From Vampirovibrio chlorellavorus (lineage in GTDB: Bacteria; Cyanobacteriota; Vampirovibrionia; Vampirovibrionales; Vampirovibrionaceae): a stretch of DNA of 64,000 nucleotides. Below the pieces are notes generated by a model. The model saw nothing but the letters and a program-made list of their open reading frames with translations. It was not told the origin of the DNA and searched no databases. This document shows, piece by piece, positions 35,766-43,714 of the stretch. The position numbers and the translations under genes were made by a program. Within the stretch, counting starts at the first letter, position 1; each line of letters opens with the position of its first letter. Location: positions 79,311 to 143,310 of the forward strand of contig LAPX01000003.1 of the NCBI GenBank assembly GCA_001858525.1. Reading direction: 5' to 3'.

Positions 35766-36029
35766 ATGCGGGATGAAAAAAACATCTCCAGTCAATTTCA
35801 ATGGTCCCAAGCCTACTTTTTAAGTATGGCCGAAGTCGTTTTGGCTTTGCTGGACTCTGAGGAGGACAGCCTGCGTCGAACGCCGCCCCCGTCTTGGACT
35901 TGCGGGTCCGAGTGTGCTTTTCTGACTCTGGAGGAGTTGGGGGCCTATCATCGGCAATTGTTTTTGTGGGGCTGGCGATTCTGGCTACCCACGAATGTGT
36001 TACTGGAAGGCCCGGAAGGGTCCTTCTGA
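35766..36029 (+). CDS. Small hypothetical protein
   Basis: An 87-residue protein (MRDEKNISSQFQWSQAYFLSMAEVVLALL...). The start at 35766 is preferred over 35748 because GGGAGA lies nine bases upstream. It has two cysteines (TCGSECAF) and a Trp-rich segment (LFLWGWRFWLP). It is followed by a terminator-like hairpin. No family is recognised; the support is reading frame, SD and terminator only. Confidence 0.45.
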   Translation: MRDEKNISSQFQWSQAYFLSMAEVVLALLDSEEDSLRRTPPPSWTCGSECAFLTLEELGAYHRQLFLWGWRFWLPTNVLLEGPEGSF

Positions 36030-36081
36030 AGCGTTTATGAGCAAGCAACTATTGAATTTGGAGCGAGCAGCGCGTTTGAGT

Positions 36082-36110
36082 ACCCCGGCACGGATAGGCT
36101 GGGGTTTTTT
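36082..36110 (+). terminator. Terminator after the 87-residue gene
   Basis: An 8-bp stem (ACCCCGGC with GCTGGGGT, one wobble) and 8-base loop are followed by six T. Confidence 0.65.
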
Positions 36111-36145
36111 ATTGCCACTGGCGTGATTAGGGCGTTTTCAACATT

Positions 36146-36175
36146 AAAAAGCCCCGGAATTGACTCGGGGCTTTT
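36146..36175. terminator. Strong bidirectional-type terminator hairpin
   Basis: A perfect 10-bp stem AAAAGCCCCG / CGGGGCTTTT with a 9-base loop lies between convergent genes (small hypothetical and speB). It could serve either strand, though it is about 150 bases beyond the speB stop. Confidence 0.75.
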
Positions 36176-36329
36176 CTGTTTTCTTTTGAGTGGCAACAAA
36201 AAAGAAAAGGGATGATGGGTTGAAGGAGACAGTATTGACAAGACTGTTTTGCCACACCGTTACGTTTCTTAAACCTTCTTAATTGTTTTAAGCTTAATCG
36301 TTTTCAATTTTGTTATCAGTTTTTAACGC
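36176..36329. other. AT-rich spacer between the terminator and speB
   Basis: A gene-free, AT-rich stretch. It holds a plus-strand TTGACA at about 36235 without a clear -10 partner and short palindromic T/A runs (TTAAGCTTAA). Nothing further can be supported. Confidence 0.4.
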
Positions 36330-37196
36330 TTAAATGCGGGATTCCGGCGTGCCCAGAAGCAATACTTCCCGGACCACTTTGGCCGCCACCACATTGGACA
36401 CACCCGAGGCATCATAGTGGGGAGAGAGTTCCACCACATCGGCGCCCACAAAATTCAGTCCGGCAAAGGGGAGTAGCCAATCCATAAAGGTGCTGAAGCT
36501 CATTCCGCCGGGTTCCGGGGTGCCCGTGCCGCACAAAATGGAGGGGTCCAGAACGTCCAGATCGATGGTTAAAAAGACCGGGCGCCCTTGCAGGCGTTGC
36601 AGACCCCGGGCGATATCTTCCGGTTTTTCCAGCAGCGTTCCGTTTTGGCGCATCCACTCAAACTCTTCCTTGGGGCCAGAGCGAATACCAATCTGCACCA
36701 GCCGTTCCGGGCCAATCAGCTCGGTGACCCGGCGCAATACCGTGGCGTGCGATAGCTTCTCACCCAGATAGTCATCCCGCAGGTCGGCATGGGCATCAAA
36801 GTGCAGCACGGCCAGATCCGGATACTTTTCAATGTAGGCCTCGATGGCCGGGAAGGTCACCAGATGCTCCCCGCCAAGACCCATCCAGCGTTTGCCAGCG
36901 GCCAAGGTTTGTTGGGCGTTTTGGCGAATGATGGCCAGAATTTCATCCCGGTTGCCCTGGGGAAATTCCAGTTCTCCGGCATCGAAGTAGCGAACCTGGC
37001 TTAATTCAGCGTGTTGAATGGGAGAGTAGGTTTCCAGTCCCCAGCTGGCGTTGCGAATGGCCTCTGGGCCGAAACGGGTGCCGGGACGAAAGGACGTGGT
37101 GCCATCGTAGGGCAGGCCCACCAGCACCCAGTCGGCTTCCTCAAAGGTGTCGCAAGCGCCCATCCAGCTGCGAGGGATAAACGGTCCGCTGAGCAT
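36330..37196 (-). CDS. speB: Agmatinase (ureohydrolase)
   Basis: The 288-residue enzyme hydrolyses agmatine to putrescine and urea. The binuclear Mn2+ ligands are present: GGEH (His), DAHADLRDDY (two Asp and His), and DLDVLDPS (two Asp), with the C-terminal conserved 'GADVVELSPHYD' glutamate. It starts at the stop of speE with a one-base overlap, so the two form one unit that turns agmatine into spermidine. No classical arginine decarboxylase gene is in the window, so the source of agmatine is open (see the second SpeD-like gene). Arginase or formiminoglutamase are less likely given the neighbours. Confidence 0.9.
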   Translation of the reverse strand: MLSGPFIPRSWMGACDTFEEADWVLVGLPYDGTTSFRPGTRFGPEAIRNASWGLETYSPIQHAELSQVRYFDAGELEFPQGNRDEILAIIRQNAQQTLAAGKRWMGLGGEHLVTFPAIEAYIEKYPDLAVLHFDAHADLRDDYLGEKLSHATVLRRVTELIGPERLVQIGIRSGPKEEFEWMRQNGTLLEKPEDIARGLQRLQGRPVFLTIDLDVLDPSILCGTGTPEPGGMSFSTFMDWLLPFAGLNFVGADVVELSPHYDASGVSNVVAAKVVREVLLLGTPESRI

Positions 37197-38056
37197 CAGG
37201 CCGACACTCCAGCCGGTTCACCGGCAAAGACCGCTTTGACGTAGTTGGGCAGGACGAATACGGTTTTGTGAATCTCCCGGTTGTAGAAGCGGCAATGCGT
37301 TTCCAGCTCGGTAGCCACGGATTCGTTGATTTGCGCCAGCGGTTTCAGCCCTTTGGAGCAGAAGCTCCAGGTCCACTGTCCGCCGGGATAAGAGGGGATA
37401 CAGGCCGTGTAAGGTTGCACGTAAGGGAATACGGACTTCAGCAATCGGTTAATCCGCACGCACTCATCGGGCACCGCCACCGGGGATTCACTCTGGCATG
37501 CCATAATACCGTTCTCGGTCAGGGCGGCCAGCACGTGGGTGTAAAACTCTTTGGTGAACAGTTTTTCGCCGGGGCCAATGGGGTCAGTGGAGTCGATCAG
37601 AATGACGTCGAAGGTGTTGGGATGCTCGGCGATGTAGGCTGCCCCGTCCCGCACTTCAATTTCCACCTTGGGATCATCCAGTTTGCCAGCGATGGAGGGC
37701 AGGTACTTCTTGCAGACTTCAATCACTTCGCCGTCAATTTCGCACAGCACGGCTCGCGCCACGGAGGGGTGTTTCAGTACTTCCCGAATGGTGCCGCCAT
37801 CGCCGCCGCCAATGACCAAAACGGTCTTGGGGTTTGGGTGGGCCAGCATAGGAATGTGGGCAATCATTTCGTGGTAAATAAATTCATCCCGTTCAGAGGT
37901 CATCACCATGCCGTCCAGAAACAGCATCCGGCCCAATGCCACCGTCTCCACCACATCTACTTCCTGAAAATCGGACACGGAGTGATGTAACACGCTGGAG
38001 ACCTTGTAGCCCAGCTCGGTGCGATCCTGAAAACGTTCCCGGACCCATAAATCCAT
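37196..38056 (-). CDS. speE: Spermidine synthase
   Basis: The 286-residue aminopropyltransferase joins decarboxylated AdoMet and putrescine. Family motifs: 'GRMLFLDGMVMTSERDEFIYHEM', 'VLVIGGGDGGTIREVLKHPSV', 'CEIDGEVIEVCKKYLPSIA' and the catalytic 'VILIDSTDPIGPGEKLF'. The start at 38056 (MDLWVRERF) is preferred over 38071, because GGAGG lies eight bases before it. It sits downstream of a terminator-like hairpin after the decarboxylase pair and directly before agmatinase. Confidence 0.95.
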   Translation of the reverse strand: MDLWVRERFQDRTELGYKVSSVLHHSVSDFQEVDVVETVALGRMLFLDGMVMTSERDEFIYHEMIAHIPMLAHPNPKTVLVIGGGDGGTIREVLKHPSVARAVLCEIDGEVIEVCKKYLPSIAGKLDDPKVEIEVRDGAAYIAEHPNTFDVILIDSTDPIGPGEKLFTKEFYTHVLAALTENGIMACQSESPVAVPDECVRINRLLKSVFPYVQPYTACIPSYPGGQWTWSFCSKGLKPLAQINESVATELETHCRFYNREIHKTVFVLPNYVKAVFAGEPAGVSA

Positions 38057-38140
38057 CGGTGATTCCTCCAATTCAATAAGGCATAAGCGCGGCAGGCGTG
38101 TCCATCAGGGGCAGCGACCCGGCAGCAAGAGAGTTGAGAC

Positions 38141-38177
38141 AAACAAAATGGGAGATGGCTTCTGGCTCATCTCCCAT
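38141..38177 (-). terminator. Hairpin terminator between the SpeD-like gene and speE
   Basis: On the minus strand ATGGGAGATG pairs perfectly with CATCTCCCAT around a 10-base loop, then TTTTGTTTG. It begins just after the SpeD-like stop and may end that transcript or allow partial read-through into speE-speB. Confidence 0.8.
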
Positions 38178-38182
38178 CTGGT

Positions 38183-38605
38183 TTAAACGGTTGCGCCGAC
38201 CAGGGGAACTCTTTCTTCAAGACTGCGGGGGAAGTCCAGTCCACGGGTGGCCTCATGGCGTTCCACGTGTTGAACTTCAAAGGTCTCAGTGACGATTTTG
38301 GCCACAGCGTCCACGTCAAAGTGCTTGCAGCTAAAGACGTCAAAGAAGAAGTAGTCCTTGTCGATAAAGGAGTGGAAGGTGATGTGTGATTCGGCGATGA
38401 TGACCGTGCCGGTGATGCCCTTGTCTTCCGGAATCAGACCTTCGTAAGGGAACACGTAGGGCTGGGTGATTTTGGTCATGCCGATGCGATCTGGCAGTTC
38501 GTTCAGGAACTTGAAGACGAACTCCAGGTTACTGATTTTTTCCAGGTTACAACCACGACAATCCAGCATCAGGTGAGGGCCGAATTCAGAACGTACCATA
38601 GTCAT
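38183..38605 (-). CDS. SpeD-like pyruvoyl decarboxylase, divergent paralogue
   Basis: A 140-residue proenzyme of the AdoMet-decarboxylase fold. The self-cleavage site is kept (GTVIIAESHIT, Ser becomes the pyruvoyl group), as are the downstream His (TFHSF) and Cys (VFSCK). However, the usual HTWPE segment, involved in the substrate site of AdoMet decarboxylases, is HSFID. It starts five bases after the stop of the canonical speH gene, so the pair is coupled. Published work describes SpeD homologues that became arginine or ornithine decarboxylases; because agmatinase is encoded downstream, arginine decarboxylase is an attractive inference. A plain AdoMet decarboxylase or non-catalytic partner is not excluded. 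Confidence 0.7.
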   Translation of the reverse strand: MTMVRSEFGPHLMLDCRGCNLEKISNLEFVFKFLNELPDRIGMTKITQPYVFPYEGLIPEDKGITGTVIIAESHITFHSFIDKDYFFFDVFSCKHFDVDAVAKIVTETFEVQHVERHEATRGLDFPRSLEERVPLVGATV

Positions 38606-38610
38606 TTCTC

Positions 38611-39099
38611 TTAAACCTCCTGAGGCTGTGCTATTTGCTGGGAACCGACAACGTGGGGCGCCGCAGTGGTGGTAGAACTTTGCGCCTCTAATTGGAAAGG
38701 GGATTCAATCATTTTTTGGGTGCTTAGGTTAATGAGGCCCCGTTTCAGCTCGGAGCAATAAGCGGAGCCGGACTTGAACTTCTCCTGAAGGTGCTCGTAA
38801 GCCATTCTTGGGTCACAGGCAGTCCCGCAAGTGAACAAGTCAACCGCCGCATACCCATACTCTGGCCAGGTATGAATGGCCAGGTGCGATTCGGAGATGA
38901 TGACCGCGCCACTAACGCCATACGGGCTAAAGTGATGGAACTTGGAGTCGACCACGGTGGCGCCACAAGCAATAGCGGCACTCAACATGGCTTCTTGTAC
39001 GAGTTGCAGGTTATTCAGGATGTTGGGGTTGCAGTCATAAAACTCTGCCAAAAGGTGTCGTCCCAGGTTGACGACCGTGGAATCATCTTTCACGTCCAA
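38611..39099 (-). CDS. speH: S-adenosylmethionine decarboxylase proenzyme
   Basis: A 162-residue class 1B AdoMet decarboxylase. The motif 'VSGAVIISESHLAIHTWPEYGYAAVDLFTCG' holds the self-cleaving serine (ESH), the processing histidine (HTWPE) and the catalytic cysteine (FTCG), all canonical. The last 35 residues are a Gln/Thr/Ala-rich tail beyond the usual family length of about 120-130. It supplies decarboxylated AdoMet to SpeE. It is the first gene of the polyamine cluster on this strand. Confidence 0.9.
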   Translation of the reverse strand: MDVKDDSTVVNLGRHLLAEFYDCNPNILNNLQLVQEAMLSAAIACGATVVDSKFHHFSPYGVSGAVIISESHLAIHTWPEYGYAAVDLFTCGTACDPRMAYEHLQEKFKSGSAYCSELKRGLINLSTQKMIESPFQLEAQSSTTTAAPHVVGSQQIAQPQEV

Positions 39100-39614
39100 T
39101 TTGGTTGAGTCCCTTTCTGGTTTAGGGTGGGTAACGACGGTGATTTGTCTGGTACGAATAAGGTACAGGATGTAAATTTTACAGGGTCACCTTCAGTTTT
39201 CAAGAAAAACTTTCTGGCCACCGGGTGAAATTCTGGAACGATGCCCATATTAAGTCGGCATCCAACATTTTATTGCCTTCGAAAACTAAAGCCATAAATC
39301 CCCGTATAGTCCGGCTTTGTCCGGCAAGGTTCCGGCGGGAACCTGATTCGGGATGTAAAGAAATTTAAACACAGTCAGGCTTCGCTGGGATGACTGCTTT
39401 TTACGCCAGCCTTGTGGTATGCTTCTGGTCCCAAGAGTGGTTAGGTACAGCGGTCAATTCAAAAAGTACCGTGTCAATCTCGTCATTTGGCCAGCTTTCT
39501 TCGATGAAATGTTAATGCTGAAGCGTTATTTGACTGCGCCTAAGCGCCGAATTTCTTTTTTCGTCGGCTTACAGCAAACCGTTCATACTGTGTTTTCGGA
39601 TATTGAGAAGATTC
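39100..39614. other. Divergent intergenic region, speH / glycosyltransferase
   Basis: No gene is supported in these 515 bases. A hairpin (AGGTTCC 39327-39333 with GGAACCT 39338-39344, loop GGCG) stands next to a short direct repeat GTCCGGC. It does not match a SAM riboswitch as far as I can see. Promoters for both divergent units should lie here, but none is clear-cut. Confidence 0.45.
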
Positions 39615-40328
39615 ATGAGCAAAGCGAATCAAAAAATCAGCCTGTTAATCCCGGTTTATAACGAGGTGGACTCCCTGGAAACCTTGCTGGATCGGGTGGA
39701 GTCCGTGGATTTTTGCGGGCTGGAGAAAGAGCTGGTCATCGTGGATGATGGTTCAGAAGACGGCACCCGGGATATTTTAAGAGGCCTGGAAACCAGTAAG
39801 CCTGATTATCGCATTATCTATCACACCCAGAACATGGGCAAAGGCGCCGCCCTGCGCACGGCCATTGATGTGGCTTCTGGTGATATCGTGGCCATTCAGG
39901 ATGCCGATTTGGAATACAATCCCAGCGATTATCCCCCGTTAGTTCGCATGATTGTTGATGATGAGGCCGATGTGGTTTACGGCAGCCGTCTGAGCAATGG
40001 GGATTCTCGGGAGTCCTTTGCCGGATTGCACTATTTGGGCAACAAAATGCTGACCCTGGTAACCAATTTGCTCTATCAGACCCACATCACCGATATGGAA
40101 ACCTGCTACAAGGTTTTCCGGGCGGATGTGATCAAGAACATCAAGATACGCTCCAACCGATTCGACTTTGAGCCCGAAATTACGGCCAAAGTGCTGAAGA
40201 GAAAATGCCGTATCGCCGAGGCCCCCATTTCCTATCAGGGCCGGGACTTCCACGAGGGCAAGAAAATTACCTGGGTGGATGGCCTGTGGGCGCTGAAGGC
40301 TTTGATCAAGTTTCGCTTTACAGACTAG
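39615..40328 (+). CDS. Family 2 glycosyltransferase, polyprenyl-phosphate sugar synthase type
   Basis: A 237-residue GT-A enzyme. It shows the nucleotide-sugar site 'LIPVYNEVDSLETLLD' and 'LVIVDDGSEDGTRDIL', the metal-binding 'AIQDADLEYNPSDYP' and the acceptor-side 'DMETCYKVFRAD', all in the arrangement of dolichol-phosphate mannose/glucose synthases without C-terminal membrane helices. The start is the ATG at 39615 (GAGAAG upstream). It would load a sugar on a polyprenyl phosphate. The next gene encodes a GT39-like membrane transferase 24 bases downstream, a natural consumer of that donor. Confidence 0.85.
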   Translation: MSKANQKISLLIPVYNEVDSLETLLDRVESVDFCGLEKELVIVDDGSEDGTRDILRGLETSKPDYRIIYHTQNMGKGAALRTAIDVASGDIVAIQDADLEYNPSDYPPLVRMIVDDEADVVYGSRLSNGDSRESFAGLHYLGNKMLTLVTNLLYQTHITDMETCYKVFRADVIKNIKIRSNRFDFEPEITAKVLKRKCRIAEAPISYQGRDFHEGKKITWVDGLWALKALIKFRFTD

Positions 40329-40352
40329 CTAGCGGTATTGGTAGGGTTAACG

Positions 40353-42059
40353 ATGAAGGCTTTTTTACAGCGTTTTTCCAAAGAGCAATGGGGTTTGGCT
40401 GGTATATTGGCGCTAGTGGCCCTCTTGCTGGGGCTCATGCTGAACCCGTTTCTCACCGTGGTCAACCACGATAGCGCTATTTTCTGCATCCTGGCCCAGT
40501 CCTTGCTGAAAGGGCACTACTTACTGGTCTCTGAGCCCAATCCGCAGCCGTATTTCACCTTTCCGCCGTTTTTGGCTGTGCAATTGGCCGCCTTGATGCT
40601 GCTCTTCCAGAATTTCGACCCGCAAGGCATGCAGTCGATTTTCAAGGGCTACATCAGCCTGTTGTTCTTACTCAGCCTGCCCGTGTTCTTCGTGTGGGTT
40701 AAAGGCCTGCTGGGCAGTCGCACCGCTCTCATTCTGACCCTGCTGGTGGGCCTGAATCCCATTATATTCAAGTACACCAGCGATATTTTGTCGGACACGC
40801 CCTTCTGGGCGTTGGCCATGGGGGCCATTTACACCGTGTGGCGCTTTCAACAGGCCTCAGCTCAAAAACAGACTTTGCCTTATCAACAAATCTTGGCCAT
40901 CCGATGGTTCGGGGCGGCACTGGTTCTGATCATCCTGTGCGCTTTGACCCGACAGATTGGCATGGCCCTGGTGCTGGCCTTTTTGATTGTCTTGGTCCAA
41001 CGCAAGCAGTGGAAATGCCTTGTGGCGGCGATACTGGCCTTTGTGGTCACCGTCGGCGGCTGGCAGAGTTACGAGCATTTTTATCGTTCCGCCCATCGCA
41101 GCGATATCGGCTCTTTGAACCAGCAGGGGGTGCAGGAAGTTCTGGATCGCTCGCCCATCAAGCTGGAGTACGTGAAGCACTTCCTGATTGATAAGCCGGT
41201 ACATCTGGATGAGAACCGCAGTCAGGCCAATCCCTTTATTCTGGCCCAAAATGTGCTGCAGCGGGTGGACGCTTACACCGAGGTCACACTCAATCAACTG
41301 ATGCCGGAACTCAAACTTCGGCTGGGCGGGCCCACCAGTCCCAAAATCAATGTGGCCCATTTATTGCCTTTCAAGTGCTTGGTTTGGGTGTTGTTTGGCC
41401 TGGGTCTGGTGGCGCTGTATCGGGCCTTTCCCTTTGCGGCTCTTTATCTGGGCCTATCCATGGGGGTGCTACTGGTTTACCCATACATCAGCCAGCGTTT
41501 TTTGTTGCCGCTATACCCCTTGATACTCCTTTGTCTGGCCTGGGGACTGCGGAGCAGCCTGACTGCCCTGAGTCAAAAGCGCCCATCCGTTAGTAAGGCG
41601 CAGCCAGTGCTGGTGGTGATTCTAACGGTGCTGGCGTTAACGGCCTCTCTGATAGAAACCTTGCACTGGGTCAGTGCCGGGTATCGTCTGAAGGTGGCCA
41701 ATCAGGGGCCGTCCTTGCGCACCGGGAACCGGGCCTACTATCATACCCTGCTGTGGCTCAAGACCCACACCCCAGCCGATAGCCTGATTATCAGCCGTAA
41801 GCCCCCCGTCACTTATTTTTACAGCGGACGCAAGTCCACGGCGTACCCGTTTACGGCCAACCACGCCCAGTTGTTTGCTTACATCCAGGAAAAAAAGGCC
41901 CGTTACGGACGACAGTTTCCGCATATTTATATTTTTGAGGACACCGCTTTTGTGGAGAGCCAACGGTTGTTGAAACCCACCGTTGAGGAATACCAAAGCC
42001 GGTTACAATTGGTATATACCGAGCCCAAGAGTCAAAGTCGGGTGTGGTTGTTGAAGTAA
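40353..42059 (+). CDS. Multi-pass membrane glycosyltransferase (GT39/ArnT-like)
   Basis: A 568-residue protein with about 11-12 membrane helices and a soluble C-terminal part. An acidic loop after the first helix ('NHDSAIFCILAQSLLKGHYLL') followed by a 'TFPPFLAVQLAALM' segment is the GT-C hallmark of PMT/ArnT relatives, which use lipid-linked sugars. The ATG at 40353 has GGTAGGG upstream. It is likely cotranscribed with the GT2 gene, suggesting a glycosylation pair acting outside the membrane. The acceptor (protein, lipid or glycan) cannot be told. Confidence 0.75.
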   Translation: MKAFLQRFSKEQWGLAGILALVALLLGLMLNPFLTVVNHDSAIFCILAQSLLKGHYLLVSEPNPQPYFTFPPFLAVQLAALMLLFQNFDPQGMQSIFKGYISLLFLLSLPVFFVWVKGLLGSRTALILTLLVGLNPIIFKYTSDILSDTPFWALAMGAIYTVWRFQQASAQKQTLPYQQILAIRWFGAALVLIILCALTRQIGMALVLAFLIVLVQRKQWKCLVAAILAFVVTVGGWQSYEHFYRSAHRSDIGSLNQQGVQEVLDRSPIKLEYVKHFLIDKPVHLDENRSQANPFILAQNVLQRVDAYTEVTLNQLMPELKLRLGGPTSPKINVAHLLPFKCLVWVLFGLGLVALYRAFPFAALYLGLSMGVLLVYPYISQRFLLPLYPLILLCLAWGLRSSLTALSQKRPSVSKAQPVLVVILTVLALTASLIETLHWVSAGYRLKVANQGPSLRTGNRAYYHTLLWLKTHTPADSLIISRKPPVTYFYSGRKSTAYPFTANHAQLFAYIQEKKARYGRQFPHIYIFEDTAFVESQRLLKPTVEEYQSRLQLVYTEPKSQSRVWLLK

Positions 42060-42147
42060 TTGTTCCTTTTGTGATACAACCCCCAGAGTTTTGCGTTCAA
42101 AGTCTTGCCTTGGCTTGCCGAAATCCTGAGTAAAGGATCTGATTTTT

Positions 42148-43482
42148 GTGACATCATCTGCACCCATTTCCAGTCAGCTTGTGTCTCGTGCCTATCGCGG
42201 GACGATTTTGCACGCTTTAAGCCGAAGTGAACTGGTTTACTTTGCGGATGGACTGCTACTGGTTGATTCTGAAGGGCTGATTGTGGCCTGTGGTCCCTGG
42301 GCAGACTTGAAAGATGCCCTGCAGGGGGTGGCGGTAAGGCAATGTAGGCCTGACCAGTTAATCGTGCCCGGCTTTGTGGATACCCACGTGCATTTGCCGC
42401 AGATGGCCGTGGCCGGTTGTCAGGCGCCCAGTTTGCTGGAATGGCTGGACACCCACATTTTTGCTGAGGAAGCCCGCTTTGAGGATGAGGATTACGCCCG
42501 TACGGTCAGTGCGTGGTTTTTAAGCGAGTTACTGGCCAATGGAACCACCTTGGCCAACGTATTCCTGACCTCTCACCCCGGGGCCAGCCAAATTGCTTTT
42601 GAAACCGCCGCCAGCTTGGGCAATCGGGTGGTGATGGGGCAAACCTTGATGGACAAGCATGCTCCGGATTCACTGTTGCGCCCTGCCGCTCAACTGTTAG
42701 CGGAGACGGAAAGCCTCTGCAAAAGCTGGCATGGGGCCAATGACGGACGGATTCAGTACGCCTGGGTGCCCCGCTTTGCCCTGACTAGCTCAGAGGAGCT
42801 ATTGAGTGGTTTGGGCGCATTGCGACGTCAGTATCCGGAAGTTTATCTGCACACGCATTTGTCGGAGCAGTTGGCAGAAATTGCGGCGGTCAAAGCGCAA
42901 TTCCCTTGGGCTTCCGATTACACCCAGGTCTATGAGCACTTTGGCTTGTTGGGCGCTCGAACTATTTTGGCCCACGGGGTTCATCTGTCTGATGAGGAAC
43001 TGCTTCGGTTGAAAACACTGGATGCCTCTTTGGCCCATTGTCCCAGTTCCAACTTTTTCCTCAAAAGTGGCCGCTTCCGCCTGATGGACGTTTTACAACG
43101 ACAGTTGCGGGTGGGTTTGGGCTCCGATGTGGGGGCCGGGCCGGAGCTTTCCCTGTTCACGGTCATGAAGGATGCCCAGTACATGCAGTCCGATACCTTG
43201 GTGCCGCTGGCCACCCTGTTTTACCTGGCCACGTTGGGCGGGGCAGAGGCCTTGCATCTAGGGCATCGGGTGGGTAATTTTGAACCCGGCAAAGAGGCGG
43301 ACTTTGTGGTGCTGGATTTGCCGCCGTCACCGGTTGCCCGGCAGAAACCAACAGCCAGCTCCCAGCAAGACTCAGAAGCGCTTTTATCCCGGTTGGTCTA
43401 TCAAGGGCATCAACCCTGGGTGGCGGCAACCTATATTCGGGGTCATCAGGTTTACCAGCGAACAGCCATTGCTCAGAATTAG
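42148..43482 (+). CDS. guaD: Guanine deaminase
   Basis: The 444-residue amidohydrolase converts guanine to xanthine. It has 'GFVDTHVHLPQMAVAG', with the metal His-x-His and the LPQ that marks guanine deaminases, 'WVPRFALTSSEELL', 'LHTHLSEQLAEI', 'ILAHGVHLSDEEL', and 'LGSDVGAGPELS' with the last metal Asp. The start is a GTG. Length is typical. It stands between the glycosylation pair and an unknown gene, and could feed purine salvage beside the purine genes of this window. Other amidohydrolases are less likely given the LPQ motif. Confidence 0.9.
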   Translation: MTSSAPISSQLVSRAYRGTILHALSRSELVYFADGLLLVDSEGLIVACGPWADLKDALQGVAVRQCRPDQLIVPGFVDTHVHLPQMAVAGCQAPSLLEWLDTHIFAEEARFEDEDYARTVSAWFLSELLANGTTLANVFLTSHPGASQIAFETAASLGNRVVMGQTLMDKHAPDSLLRPAAQLLAETESLCKSWHGANDGRIQYAWVPRFALTSSEELLSGLGALRRQYPEVYLHTHLSEQLAEIAAVKAQFPWASDYTQVYEHFGLLGARTILAHGVHLSDEELLRLKTLDASLAHCPSSNFFLKSGRFRLMDVLQRQLRVGLGSDVGAGPELSLFTVMKDAQYMQSDTLVPLATLFYLATLGGAEALHLGHRVGNFEPGKEADFVVLDLPPSPVARQKPTASSQQDSEALLSRLVYQGHQPWVAATYIRGHQVYQRTAIAQN

Positions 43483-43714
43483 CCCATTGGCATGAGGGGC
43501 TTGGGTTTTCATGCTTTTCTCCTGTGCCTGGGGGATGGCCCCATTACAAAACTACATATAAAATAGAGAATGGTTCAGGCTATGTAGCCATTTAGGAATT
43601 TCCAACGCAATTTTTTGATCCGATTTTACTTTTTAAACTAAAGACTCTTTAAGTTTCAAGATCCATTTTTTTGAGTGACATACGCTGCTTGGGCGAATTC
43701 AGCGGGAGCTGTAA

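Noticed and set aside
38611..39099. The two SpeD-like genes as a frameshifted single gene
   Set aside because: Each has its own start, SD context and complete proenzyme core with a separate cleavage serine, so they are paralogues.
39100..39400. A SAM riboswitch upstream of speH
   Set aside because: A hairpin is present, but none of the SAM riboswitch consensus segments could be matched.
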